From assembly GCA_947450325.1 (NCBI GenBank), contig CANFUT010000026.1, forward strand, positions 1 to 64,000: DNA of 64,000 nucleotides. The letters run 5' to 3'. Of this stretch, positions 16,425 to 25,314 are shown piece after piece. Positions within the stretch are counted from its first letter, which is position 1. The number at the start of each line of letters is the position of its first letter. Position numbers and translations under genes: made by a program. Under the pieces are notes generated by a model. That model was given only the letters and a program-made list of their open reading frames with translations, was not told where the DNA came from and did no database searches. This stretch comes from Flavobacteriia bacterium. GTDB lineage: Bacteria > Bacteroidota > Bacteroidia > Flavobacteriales_D > Crocinitomicaceae.

Positions 16425-19400
16425 ATGGAAAAATTTTCAAAAGCGCTTTTCTCCATGCGCATGATGGCTTTAGCAATGTTGGTCTTTTTGTTGGCAATCG
16501 GAGCAGCCACAATGATTGAATCAATTTACGATATTCAAACGGCCAAATTGATGATTTACAATGCTTTTTGGTTTGAGTGTTTGTTGATTTATTTGACAAT
16601 CAATTTGATTGCGAATATTTTCAGATACCGCATGTTTCAGAGAGAGAAAGTCGCAATGTTGACTTTTCACTTATCTTTCATCATCATCATTATCGGAGCG
16701 GGAATTACCCGTTTTTTTAGTTTTGAAGGAATGATGATTATCCGCGAGGGCGAATCTTCAAATATTATTCTGGCAGCAGATCCTCATTTGTGGTTTAGAA
16801 TTGACGACAACAATAAAATGCAAGCTTCTCATTCTGAAAAAATGTTCATGAGCGAGCAAACCAACAATTATTTCAGTTTAGAAAAAGAAATTCCAAGTCG
16901 AAAATCAACCGTTACAATTGAATATGTAGATTTCAAAAAGAAACAAGTTGATTCATTGTTGATTAGTGATACAATTAAATCTGGGGTTTTAGACATTGTA
17001 ACTGGAGGAATGAATTCAACTTTTGTTGGTCCGAGCGGATTTGTGATGGTTGGAGATGTCGCACTTTCGTACGACAAAAAAGATGCGATGCCTGGAATTT
17101 CGATTACAAGAAATAAAGGTCAATTGATGATTGAAACCAAAGTTCCTGTGCGTTATTTGCCGATGTCACAAATGAAAGCTTTTCGCCAATCGGGTTTGAC
17201 ACCGCCAGATTCGTTGTACACTGAAATTCCAACAGATTCAATGGTTCCATTTTTATCCACAACACTTTACCAAGTAAATGGCGAACAATTTGTTTTCAAA
17301 AGAGAAATTCCACATGCGAAAATGGTAAAAATGAGTTCTGGTAAGAAAAAAGTCGGAATTGATATTTTGACATTGAAAATCACCGACGGAAATAAATCCA
17401 AAGTGGTTGAATTGGAAGGTGGTTATGGACAAATGCCGACCAAACACATGTTCACTTTCAACGGTTTGACTTATCAAATGCAATATGGCTCAACGATGTT
17501 TGAATTACCATTTTTCATTTTATGCAGAAATTTCACCTTGGATCAATATCCTGGTTCTGATGTTGCTTCCTCTTTTTCCAGCGATGTGACGATTCAGGAT
17601 GAAAAAAATCATTACACAAGAGATCAACGCATTTTTATGAATAATGTAATGGATTACAATGGATTTAGATTTTTCCAATCTGCTTATGATTTGGATGATC
17701 CAAATACACCTGAAAATGAAGAAGGAACGCGTTTGAGTGTCAATCAAGATTGGTTGGGAACAAATGTAACTTACTTAGGTTATTTACTAATGGCGATTGG
17801 AATGGTACTTTCCATTTTTGCTAGAAATGGAAGATTCAAAGAATTGCAAGAAAAAATCAAAAAATCAAGGTTGAGAAGAGAATCTTTGTTGACATTGTTG
17901 TTGCTCGTTTCTTTGTCTTTTTTCAATGCAAGTTACGCCCAAGAAGCACACAATCATGAAGATCACGCGACACACAATCATGCGCATGAAAAGCAAATGG
18001 TTCCGCAAAAACCAATTTTTAGAATTGCTTCTGAAGAACAATCAAAGGAATTGGCTTCCTTGTTGGTGCAAGATTTTAAAGGAAGAATCATTCCTTTTCA
18101 GACTATGTGTAATGAATTGCTTTCTAAGGTTTATGGAAACAAATCTTACAATGGAAAAAATGCGGTTCAAACCGTGATGAGCATGCACATGTATCCAGAT
18201 CATTGGTTGTCGGAAAAAATCATTTCGGTTCCAAGTGCGGTGAGAGAAGAATTGAAATTGTCTAATTACGCAAGTTTCAAGGATTTGATTGATGCGAATG
18301 GTCAATTGAAATTCATTGACAAATACAATGCAGCGCACAAAAAGTTGGAGTCAAAACGAAATGAATTCGAAAAGAAAATCATCAAATTGGTTGAAAGACA
18401 TCAAGTTTTGAATTCGATTTTCAGCTGGCAATACATGAAATTGATTCCGTTGAAAAATGATGCTAAGAACAATTGGTATGTGCCGTTGAGCATGGATTTA
18501 ATGCAAAAGGACTCCATTTCTTCGTCTTTTGCACTTCAATATTTGTCTGCATTGGATGAAGGTTGTAAAACGAATTCTTACGGAGATGCGACTGACAAGT
18601 TAAACGCTTTAAAGAAATTTCAACGAATCGTCGGAGGTGAGTTTGCTCCAAGTGAAACCCACGTAAAATGGGAAATTCGCTATAATAATATGAATATTTT
18701 CAAAAATTCTATGTACAGCTATTTGCTCATTGGAATGGTTTTATTAATTATATTCTTTATTCGAATTTTTGTGCATCCAACACCTGTGTCAGAACGCAAA
18801 TTCAAGCGCATTTCAATACCTTTCGTGGTTTTAATTTCAATCATTTTTATTTATCACGGCGCTGGTTTAGCAATGCGTTGGTATATTTCAGGTCATGCTC
18901 CTTGGAGTAATGGATATGAAGCTGTTGTCTTCATTGGTTGGGTCACAATGATTGCTGGGTTTATCTTTTCAAAAAAGAATCCAGTGGTTTTAGCAGGAAC
19001 TGCAATTCTTGCATTCTTCATGATTTTTGTGAGTGAAATGAGTTTGCTAGATCCAGAAATTACGCCGCTACAACCTGTTTTGAAATCTTATTGGTTGATG
19101 ATTCACGTGGCGATAATTACAGGAAGTTACGGTTTCCTTGGTTTGGGTGCGATTTTAGGATTTTTCAATCAGATTTTATATGTTTTCAGAAATAAAATCA
19201 ATGGAAAACGAATAACAGCGCATATTGGGGAAATCACATACATTTCAGAATTGACAATGACCATCGGTTTGTTTATGCTAACGATCGGAACATTTTTAGG
19301 CGGAATTTGGGCCAATGAATCTTGGGGAAGATATTGGGGCTGGGATCCAAAAGAAACTTGGGCCTTGGTTTCAGTGTTGGTTTATGCTGTGATTTTACAC

Positions 19401-19850
19401 TTGAGATACATTCCGCAACTTTCCAATAAATTTACATTTAACGTAGTAAGTTTTTGGGGTTATACTTCGATTTTGTTTACGTTTTTTGGTGTAAATTTCT
19501 ATTTGACAGGATTGCATTCATACGCAAGTGAGGAAGGTTTAGCAGAAGTTCCAAAATGGATTTTTTGGACCATTTTTGGATTTTATGTTTTCACAGAATT
19601 TGCAGCATTTCGCTACCAAATTTACAAATCTCAAACTGGAAAATTACCGCTTCAACATTTCATCAAAAAACTAGTCGTTTCATTGGGTATTTTGTGGGTT
19701 GTTTGTATCTTGCAATTATTTTTTATCAAGCAAAGTTTTGATTTAGAGGTTATTTACACTTACTTTGAACTGACAGCTTGGTTTGTTTTAATTATTGGAA
19801 CAATGGCCATATTGAATGCTGTAAGAAAAAAATCAACCGTTGAACTATAG
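16425..19850 (+). CDS. Fused cytochrome c synthetase CcsBA (ResB-ResC fusion)
   Basis: The 1141-residue inner-membrane system II synthetase exports haem and attaches it to CxxCH apocytochromes outside the membrane. The N-terminal ResB part (helices near 15-35, 45-65 and 75-95, then a large periplasmic domain) ends in a helix near 450. A second hydrophobic stretch (about 485-505) is followed by an unusual His-rich segment (507-521) and a roughly 200-residue hydrophilic region. The C-terminal ResC/CcsA part (about 760-1141) has eight or more helices and the haem-handling tryptophan-rich WWD motif, WGRYWGWDPKETW, near 965-977. The start is ATG 16425; an upstream in-frame codon at 16386 overlaps the promoter. 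A peroxidase gene follows 4 bases later. Confidence 0.92.
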   Translation: MEKFSKALFSMRMMALAMLVFLLAIGAATMIESIYDIQTAKLMIYNAFWFECLLIYLTINLIANIFRYRMFQREKVAMLTFHLSFIIIIIGAGITRFFSFEGMMIIREGESSNIILAADPHLWFRIDDNNKMQASHSEKMFMSEQTNNYFSLEKEIPSRKSTVTIEYVDFKKKQVDSLLISDTIKSGVLDIVTGGMNSTFVGPSGFVMVGDVALSYDKKDAMPGISITRNKGQLMIETKVPVRYLPMSQMKAFRQSGLTPPDSLYTEIPTDSMVPFLSTTLYQVNGEQFVFKREIPHAKMVKMSSGKKKVGIDILTLKITDGNKSKVVELEGGYGQMPTKHMFTFNGLTYQMQYGSTMFELPFFILCRNFTLDQYPGSDVASSFSSDVTIQDEKNHYTRDQRIFMNNVMDYNGFRFFQSAYDLDDPNTPENEEGTRLSVNQDWLGTNVTYLGYLLMAIGMVLSIFARNGRFKELQEKIKKSRLRRESLLTLLLLVSLSFFNASYAQEAHNHEDHATHNHAHEKQMVPQKPIFRIASEEQSKELASLLVQDFKGRIIPFQTMCNELLSKVYGNKSYNGKNAVQTVMSMHMYPDHWLSEKIISVPSAVREELKLSNYASFKDLIDANGQLKFIDKYNAAHKKLESKRNEFEKKIIKLVERHQVLNSIFSWQYMKLIPLKNDAKNNWYVPLSMDLMQKDSISSSFALQYLSALDEGCKTNSYGDATDKLNALKKFQRIVGGEFAPSETHVKWEIRYNNMNIFKNSMYSYLLIGMVLLIIFFIRIFVHPTPVSERKFKRISIPFVVLISIIFIYHGAGLAMRWYISGHAPWSNGYEAVVFIGWVTMIAGFIFSKKNPVVLAGTAILAFFMIFVSEMSLLDPEITPLQPVLKSYWLMIHVAIITGSYGFLGLGAILGFFNQILYVFRNKINGKRITAHIGEITYISELTMTIGLFMLTIGTFLGGIWANESWGRYWGWDPKETWALVSVLVYAVILHLRYIPQLSNKFTFNVVSFWGYTSILFTFFGVNFYLTGLHSYASEEGLAEVPKWIFWTIFGFYVFTEFAAFRYQIYKSQTGKLPLQHFIKKLVVSLGILWVVCILQLFFIKQSFDLEVIYTYFELTAWFVLIIGTMAILNAVRKKSTVEL

Positions 19851-19854
19851 GAAA

Positions 19855-20325
19855 ATGAATATATACAGTTTTGAAATTCTAGATATTTCTGGTAAATCTT
19901 TCGATTGGGAAACAGTTAAAGGAAAGAAAATCATGGTGGTGAATGTTGCTTCAAAATGTGGTTTGACTCCTCAGTATGTGCAGTTAGAAGAATTGTATCA
20001 AAAATACAAAAATCAAGGATTTACGATTTTAGGTTTTCCTGCGAATAATTTTGGCGCACAAGAGCCTGGCTCAAACGATGAAATTTCAGCATTTTGCGAA
20101 TTAAATTATGGTGTTAGTTTTCCGATGATGTCTAAGATTTCGGTTTTAGGAAATGATCAACATCCATTATATAAATGGTTAACGGAGGAAACGAGCGAAT
20201 CAGTTTCGTGGAATTTTCAGAAATTTTTGGTAGATGAAAATGGCGACATTGTAGAGAGTATTCCGCCAACAGTTTTGCCAAATGATGAATCGATTGTTCG
20301 CTGGATTGAAACCAAACACCAATAA
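19855..20325 (+). CDS. Glutathione peroxidase-family thiol peroxidase
   Basis: The thioredoxin-fold peroxidase has 156 residues. The catalytic tetrad is visible: Cys35 in NVASKCGLT, Gln69 in FPANNFGAQEPG, and Trp119-Asn120 in WNFQKFLVD. Cys81 in AFCELNYGV corresponds to the resolving cysteine of thioredoxin-dependent members, so despite the family name it probably uses thioredoxin or another thiol. No signal peptide is seen, so it is cytoplasmic. ATG 19855 is chosen over a start inside the preceding gene; 4 bases separate it from that stop, so it is co-transcribed with the synthetase. Confidence 0.92.
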   Translation: MNIYSFEILDISGKSFDWETVKGKKIMVVNVASKCGLTPQYVQLEELYQKYKNQGFTILGFPANNFGAQEPGSNDEISAFCELNYGVSFPMMSKISVLGNDQHPLYKWLTEETSESVSWNFQKFLVDENGDIVESIPPTVLPNDESIVRWIETKHQ

Positions 20326-20337
20326 TAAATTAGAGTT

Positions 20338-21054
20338 ATGAAGGTAGATATTCTTGCTTTTGGCGCGCACCCTGATGATGTTGAATTGTCAGCTTCAGCA
20401 ACCTTATTGAAACATATTCAACAAGGAAAAAAAGTAGCTTTAGTCGATCTCACTCAAGGTGAATTAGGTTCACGTGGTACGATTGAAACGCGCTATGAAG
20501 AAGCAAGTGCGGCTTCCAAAATACTAGGAATTGAAGACCGAGTAAATCTAAAAATGGCGGATGGATTTTTCGGACATTCACAAGAGAATCTATTGAAAAT
20601 TGTTGAACAAATCAGACATTTCAAACCTGAAATTGTATTGGCAAATGCTGTCGAAGATCGCCATCCAGACCATGGAAAAGGAAGTAAATTGGTTTCCGAT
20701 GCTTGTTTTCTCGCAGGTTTGGTAAAAATTAAGACAAATTTGAATGGTGAAGATCAGTTGCCACACAGACCAAAGGTGGTTTATCATTACATTCAAGATC
20801 GCTACATCAAGCCTGATTTTGTGGTAGATGTAACGGGATTTGAAGAACAAAAATTCGAGTCTATTCGCGCATATAAAACGCAGTTTTTCGACCCTAATTC
20901 AACTGAACCTCAGACGCCGATTTCTGGTAAAGAATTTTTTGAGTTTTTAAGAGGAAGAATGTCAGAATTTGGACGCGCGATTGGCGTGCAATACGCTGAA
21001 GGATTTACTGTTGAACGATTAATTAGCGTTGACAATTTTTTTGATTTGAAATAG
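20338..21054 (+). CDS. bshB1: Bacillithiol biosynthesis deacetylase BshB1
   Basis: The 238-residue zinc deacetylase is of the LmbE/PIG-L family. The zinc site is AHPDDVE (His11, Asp14) plus the late histidine in DRHPDHGKG. GELGSRGT follows the pattern typical of BshB1. It removes the acetyl group from GlcNAc-malate in bacillithiol synthesis, the low-molecular-weight thiol of many Bacteroidota. It comes 12 bases after the peroxidase gene, a thiol-redox context that fits. bshA and bshC are not in the window. Confidence 0.9.
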   Translation: MKVDILAFGAHPDDVELSASATLLKHIQQGKKVALVDLTQGELGSRGTIETRYEEASAASKILGIEDRVNLKMADGFFGHSQENLLKIVEQIRHFKPEIVLANAVEDRHPDHGKGSKLVSDACFLAGLVKIKTNLNGEDQLPHRPKVVYHYIQDRYIKPDFVVDVTGFEEQKFESIRAYKTQFFDPNSTEPQTPISGKEFFEFLRGRMSEFGRAIGVQYAEGFTVERLISVDNFFDLK

Positions 21055-21061
21055 GAATGAT

Positions 21062-21892
21062 CTATTTTTCTGTTTTCAAAAAAGGCAAATAGTCAATAAA
21101 TTTTTCAATAGAACTCGACTTAAAAAAATCATGTCCGTTTTCTATTTCTATGATTTCTTCTGGTAATCCTGCATTCTTTAAAAAGATTTCGGCTTGAATT
21201 GGCCTAATTACTTGATCGTATTTTCCCATGATGATATTGAATTCAATTGGAAAAGATCGAATAATCTCACCTGTTTTGGTCGGATTTGGTTGTAATTTTC
21301 TAAAAGCCATCCATGTATTTGCTGCCCTTTTCATTGTTTCTGGATTAGAGGAAAAATGGTGAACAAAATCTCTCACTTTGGGACGCATCAATTTTAATTT
21401 CACTGCTGTATTTGCCAAATTTTGCAACTTTTCAGGTTTTTTCTGCCAACGGTGAAACAAGGATCTGAAAAACCACCTTCTAGATGACCAATTGTAAAAG
21501 CTGCTATTGTTCAGTCCGTCAGGAGCTAAAAGCGTAAAACTTTTGATTTTTTGTGGCAAATGTTCCAGTAAAAGCAAGGCAAATCTTCCTCCTTGACTAA
21601 ATGCCAACACGTGGAATTGATTGATTTTCTCAACTTTAAATAGTTTTTCAAAAATAGGTTGAATTTCATCCCATTTCAATGGGTTTTTGTCAATTCTTTC
21701 AGTAGGAGATGTGGATTCTCCATGAAAAAACAAGTCGATCGAAATTACCCGTACTTTTTTATTTGCTAGAAATTGAAAATCATTGGCGCTTCTTCCATGA
21801 CCATGCAAACAAATAACCGTTTCGTTTCCTTCACCAAATTCTTGATATGAAAGCTTGAAATCTGAATAAGTAATGGTTTTGTTTTGAAACAT
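21062..21892 (-). CDS. Alpha/beta hydrolase
   Basis: The protein has 276 residues and an alpha/beta hydrolase fold. The oxyanion loop is CLHGHGRS, the nucleophile elbow AFSQGGRFA (Ser), the acid probably Asp in MGKYDQVIRP, and the catalytic His in ENGHDFFK. No signal peptide is seen. The substrate cannot be inferred. It converges on bshB1 with only seven bases between the stops and has its own promoter box on the other side. Confidence 0.88.
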   Translation of the reverse strand: MFQNKTITYSDFKLSYQEFGEGNETVICLHGHGRSANDFQFLANKKVRVISIDLFFHGESTSPTERIDKNPLKWDEIQPIFEKLFKVEKINQFHVLAFSQGGRFALLLLEHLPQKIKSFTLLAPDGLNNSSFYNWSSRRWFFRSLFHRWQKKPEKLQNLANTAVKLKLMRPKVRDFVHHFSSNPETMKRAANTWMAFRKLQPNPTKTGEIIRSFPIEFNIIMGKYDQVIRPIQAEIFLKNAGLPEEIIEIENGHDFFKSSSIEKFIDYLPFLKTEK

Positions 21893-21908
21893 CGCTAATA
21901 ATGAGTTA

Positions 21909-21916
21909 CAAATTTA
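21909..21916 (-). promoter_or_regulatory. Bacteroidota -7 box (TAAATTTG) for the alpha/beta hydrolase
   Basis: Exact TAnnTTTG on the minus strand. It predicts a start near 21905 and a 13-base leader. Confidence 0.5.
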
Positions 21917-22033
21917 GTTAATATGTGAGTTAAAATTGAAATTTAATTCAACATTGAAATCTTTTGAATAATGATGATTATTGGTTTAGATTTACTTCCA
22001 TAGAGCATGCATCAAGCAACGTTAAATTTTATG

Positions 22034-22041
22034 TAACTTTG
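22034..22041 (+). promoter_or_regulatory. Bacteroidota -7 box (TAACTTTG) for the 22056 unit
   Basis: Exact TAnnTTTG. It predicts a start near 22045 and an 11-base leader to ATG 22056, serving the hypothetical, ABC ATPase and YihY unit. Confidence 0.5.
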
Positions 22042-22055
22042 CACAAATTAATTAC

Positions 22056-22484
22056 ATGAAATTAACGGCTCACTTTTTTTTGTTGAATGATCATTTTTCG
22101 CCGGAATATGCAGAGGCCAATCACGGAGGAAAGGAAAGTGAAAACAACCCTTTGTACGAATGGGAAGATGAAATGGAAGTTTCTCAAGGATTGAAAGGAA
22201 TTGAAGTTTTGCGAGACGGAACATTCAATTTAGCAGGTGAAATGCCTGATGGAGAACCATTTGATTGTCCTGTTGAAAAAATGTTTTTGTTAGCTCTAAA
22301 TATGGAAAACGGTCAAGTTGGCTATTTTGGGGTGTCTGAAAGTATCTTAGATTCTTTTACGCTTGAAGGCGATGAAAAACATCAAGTTATAAAAGTGTAC
22401 ATCAAAGATTATGAACCATTGGCGAATCCTATGCCGGGTGTTTTTATCGCATCGAAGGAATTCCCTAAAGCTTTGATATTTTAA
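22056..22484 (+). CDS. Conserved-looking small cytoplasmic protein, unknown function
   Basis: The 142-residue protein is acidic, with no signal peptide or membrane helix. It has regular alternation of short hydrophobic stretches (about 60-75, 80-95, 105-115, 125-142) suggesting a compact beta-rich fold. I do not recognise a family. Its stop overlaps the ATG of the ABC ATPase by one base (TAATG), so the two are translationally coupled and it is the promoter-proximal gene of a three-gene unit with the ATPase and the YihY protein. Confidence 0.78.
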   Translation: MKLTAHFFLLNDHFSPEYAEANHGGKESENNPLYEWEDEMEVSQGLKGIEVLRDGTFNLAGEMPDGEPFDCPVEKMFLLALNMENGQVGYFGVSESILDSFTLEGDEKHQVIKVYIKDYEPLANPMPGVFIASKEFPKALIF

Positions 22485-23419
22485 TGCTAAAGGTTAGAAA
22501 TATACATTTTGCTAGACATAAATCAATCCTTTCTGGAATTGATTTTGACTTGAAACCTGGACAAATTTTAGGATTAGTTGGTCCAAGTGGCGCTGGAAAA
22601 TCTACATTGTTAAAAATTATCGCTGGTTTACTTGATGCTGATTCAGGCACAGTTAAATTGGGTAAGGAGCAAATCGTTGGACCAAAAAACTTATTAATTC
22701 CTGGTCATCCAGAAGTTCAATTGGTAAATCAAGATTTTGAATTGGATTTGTTTCATACCGTGCGTGAAAATATCGTTTTAAAAGCCAATTACTTGCCCAA
22801 GATTGAATGCAATGAATTGGTGGATGAATTACTTGATATTTTTGAATTAAATCACCTGACACAACAAATTGCCAAAACTTTATCTGGCGGTGAGCAACAA
22901 CGTTTGGCATTGGCTCGAGCGTTAGCAATGGAACCAAAAGTAATTTTGTTGGACGAACCTTTTGCACATGTTGACGCTCATTTAAAATCCAGAATTTCAA
23001 ACTATTTGATGGCTTTGAAAAAAGTACGCAAAACGATTTTTATTTTGGTAACCCACGACGGGCAAGAAGTTTTGAGTTTAGCAGATCAAATCGCTTTTTT
23101 CTCAGATGGAAAAATACAACGAACTGATTCGCCAGAAGCATTTTATTTTGCGCCGTCAGATGCATATGAAGGTTTGTTTTTTGGAGATTTGAATCTTTTC
23201 AAACGAAACAAAAAACAAATACTTTTTCGTCCGACGGAATTTACATTAGACTTGAATGAAGAAGGTGACGAGGTTGATTTAAAATTCATTAGAAAATCTT
23301 TTTGCGGACCTTATTACCAGAATTTTTTCAAAGTTGGAAGCAGAGAAACGATTGTTTTATATCACAAAGAATCATTAGAAAATGTCCGAAAAATCAAAAT
23401 TGACAAAAGGATTTCGTAA
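22484..23419 (+). CDS. ABC transporter ATP-binding protein without adjacent permease
   Basis: The 311-residue ATPase shows every nucleotide-binding motif: Walker A GPSGAGKST, Q-loop VNQDFELD, signature LSGGEQQRLALARAL, Walker B VILLDEPF with DAH D-loop, and the switch histidine in VTHDGQE. The 60-70 residues after the ATPase core (ILFRPTEFTL onward) resemble the C-terminal extension of importer ATPases of the spermidine/iron/molybdate type. No permease or binding-protein gene is adjacent. The gene overlaps the YihY gene by 38 bases. Confidence 0.88.
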   Translation: MLKVRNIHFARHKSILSGIDFDLKPGQILGLVGPSGAGKSTLLKIIAGLLDADSGTVKLGKEQIVGPKNLLIPGHPEVQLVNQDFELDLFHTVRENIVLKANYLPKIECNELVDELLDIFELNHLTQQIAKTLSGGEQQRLALARALAMEPKVILLDEPFAHVDAHLKSRISNYLMALKKVRKTIFILVTHDGQEVLSLADQIAFFSDGKIQRTDSPEAFYFAPSDAYEGLFFGDLNLFKRNKKQILFRPTEFTLDLNEEGDEVDLKFIRKSFCGPYYQNFFKVGSRETIVLYHKESLENVRKIKIDKRIS

Positions 23420-24287
23420 GCTCAATTGGAGCCAAAGAATTCAAGTTTTGAAAGAAACTTTTTCTGGATTTATTTTCGAAAAGGGATTGTTTCATGGCGC
23501 AGCACTTTCGTATTACACCATTTTTGCGATGGTTCCAATTATTTATTTGAGCATCATGACATTTGGAAGCGTCATTGGTCAAAAAACGATGATTGAGATT
23601 ATTACGAAAATCCTAAAGGAACAAGTTGGTATTCAGGATGTTTCTGGAATTATTTCCTTTTTAGAGACGATTGATTTCGAAAAGGGAAGTTTTATTCTTC
23701 AAGTTACTGGAATTATTGCCTTGTTACTGTCAAGTACTGCCATACTCAATTCATTGCGAAGTAGCATCAATACTTTTTTTGAAATAGAAAGAAAGTTTGA
23801 TTCTAAAAGAAAACAATTGGTTTCTAGTTTATTAGCAAAATTAGTTTCAATCGGGCTGTTGGGGTTAATTGGTGCAATTGTGATTATTACCTATTTTTCT
23901 CAAATAGTCTTATTTTCTTTCAGCCAAAAGCTTTTTGGAAATTTACAGGGATTTGAAGCGTTTATGTTGGTCTTTTTGAAATTCTCTATCGCTATTTTAT
24001 CAAATATGTTCATTTTTGTCTTTGTATTTAAGTTTTTGCACGATGGTAAAGTACAATGGAATCAGGCGTGGATGGGAAGTTTTTTTACCGCGATTTTACT
24101 CTATTTTGGCCAAGTGTTGATTCAATATTATTTGACGCATTTTTTCTTCGCGAAAGACGGAGGAATTGCGGGGGTATTTTTAGTGATTTTGGCATATGTT
24201 TACTACTCTTCCCAAATGATTTTCATCGGAGCAAAATTCACTTCTGTATATGCACACATAAGTGGAAATCCAATCAAAGTGAAGTGA
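23382..24287 (+). CDS. YihY/BrkB-family membrane protein
   Basis: This inner-membrane protein of 301 residues has about six helices. It shows the YihY/UPF0761 hallmarks, GAALSYYTIFAMVPIIYL near the first helix and the late ILAYVYYSSQMIFIGAKFT. The start ATG lies inside the end of the ABC ATPase gene (38-base overlap). Older names (ribonuclease BN) are wrong for this family; the function is not established. The coupling to an orphan ABC ATPase may mean they work together, but YihY proteins do not resemble ABC permeases. Confidence 0.9.
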   Translation: MSEKSKLTKGFRKLNWSQRIQVLKETFSGFIFEKGLFHGAALSYYTIFAMVPIIYLSIMTFGSVIGQKTMIEIITKILKEQVGIQDVSGIISFLETIDFEKGSFILQVTGIIALLLSSTAILNSLRSSINTFFEIERKFDSKRKQLVSSLLAKLVSIGLLGLIGAIVIITYFSQIVLFSFSQKLFGNLQGFEAFMLVFLKFSIAILSNMFIFVFVFKFLHDGKVQWNQAWMGSFFTAILLYFGQVLIQYYLTHFFFAKDGGIAGVFLVILAYVYYSSQMIFIGAKFTSVYAHISGNPIKVK

Positions 24288-24402
24288 TAATTTAGATTTC
24301 AAAAGTCACTTTTCGTCTTAGCGTTTATTTTTTTTGAGTAAATGAATTGTAATTCAAAAATTATGATTAATTTTCCGTCATTAAAATGTTTATATATTAA
24401 TC

Positions 24403-25209
24403 ATGAAGATTGGACAAAATATCAAATTGCTTCGCAAAAGGTTAGGGAAATCGCAAGAAGAAGTCGCAACTGTTTTTGGTTTAACGAGGTCAAGTTACAG
24501 CGGTTATGAAAATGGCGTTGCAGACCCTGGAATTGATACTTTGATTCAAGTAAGTGATTATTTTAAAATTCCTTTGGACACGTTAATGCGTAAGGATTTC
24601 AATGATTTTACAATTTCAGAGTGGGAAGCTATTGACAAAGGTTTGTATGCAGATATTCAAGGGAAAAATATTCGCATTTTGACACAAATGGTCAATAACG
24701 ACGACGAAGATTTGATCGAAATGATTCCTGCAAAAGCGCGCGCTGGATATGCAACAGGTTATGCGGATCCAGAATATTTGAAAATTTTGCCCACTTTTTC
24801 GTTGCCTTTTTTGTCTAAAAATCGAAAATATCGCTCTTTTCCAATTATCGGAGATAGTATGCCACCCGTGGTTGAAGGTTCGTTTGTGGTTGCCGAGTTT
24901 ATTCAAAATTGGATGACAGTTAAAAATGGTTCTCCTTGTATCGTTGTTACAAAAGATGATGGTATTGTTTTTAAGATTGTTTATAACAACCTAATGGAAT
25001 CTCAATCTCTGCAACTTTGTTCGACCAATCCAATGTATCAACCTTATACAGTTCACGCGAATGATGTATATGAAATGTGGAAATTTGTGAATTATATTTC
25101 GCCAGAGTTGCCTGATGTAAGAATGGATGATACTCAGTTGGGAAAATCAATCAGCGAATTGCAAAAAGAAGTACATGAATTGAAAAATTTACTTTTGAAA
25201 GAAAAGTAA
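24403..25209 (+). CDS. XRE-family regulator with LexA/CI-type S24 domain
   Basis: The protein has 268 residues. A helix-turn-helix of the XRE type (about 3-60; IGQNIKLLRKRLGKSQEEVA and SSYSGYENG) is joined to a C-terminal S24 domain (about 125-225). FPIIGDSMPPVVEG contains the nucleophile Ser in GDSM, and IVFKIVYNN the candidate Lys of the Ser/Lys dyad. A predicted C-terminal coiled coil (KSISELQKEVHELKNLLLK) may aid oligomerisation. No phage genes are nearby. It lies directly upstream of the exported protein and dab locus, which it might regulate, though this is only positional. Confidence 0.88.
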   Translation: MKIGQNIKLLRKRLGKSQEEVATVFGLTRSSYSGYENGVADPGIDTLIQVSDYFKIPLDTLMRKDFNDFTISEWEAIDKGLYADIQGKNIRILTQMVNNDDEDLIEMIPAKARAGYATGYADPEYLKILPTFSLPFLSKNRKYRSFPIIGDSMPPVVEGSFVVAEFIQNWMTVKNGSPCIVVTKDDGIVFKIVYNNLMESQSLQLCSTNPMYQPYTVHANDVYEMWKFVNYISPELPDVRMDDTQLGKSISELQKEVHELKNLLLKEK

Positions 25210-25285
25210 TCTTTGATTATTAGTGTTTTAAATTGTGAAGTTGTTAATTTTTACCTAATATTTTCAGCAAGCAAAAAAAAATCAA

Positions 25286-25293
25286 GACCTTTG
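25286..25293 (+). promoter_or_regulatory. Variant -7 box (GACCTTTG) for the 25315 gene
   Basis: One base from TAnnTTTG. It predicts a start near 25297 and an 18-base leader. AAGACCTTTG is identical to the box before the SpoIIE phosphatase gene at 12080. Confidence 0.35.
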
Positions 25294-25314
25294 AACAAAT
25301 AATTTAGGCTATTA

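Noticed and set aside
18042-18338. 98-codon minus-strand frame inside the cytochrome c synthetase gene
   Set aside because: Antisense to conserved coding sequence; His/Arg/Phe-rich composition typical of shadow frames.
22653-23000. 115-codon minus-strand frame opposite the ABC ATPase
   Set aside because: It covers the reverse of the signature and Walker B region; no promoter box or plausible protein features.
24403-25209. XRE/S24 regulator as evidence of a prophage
   Set aside because: No integrase, portal, capsid or lysis genes surround it; such regulators also occur as chromosomal genes.
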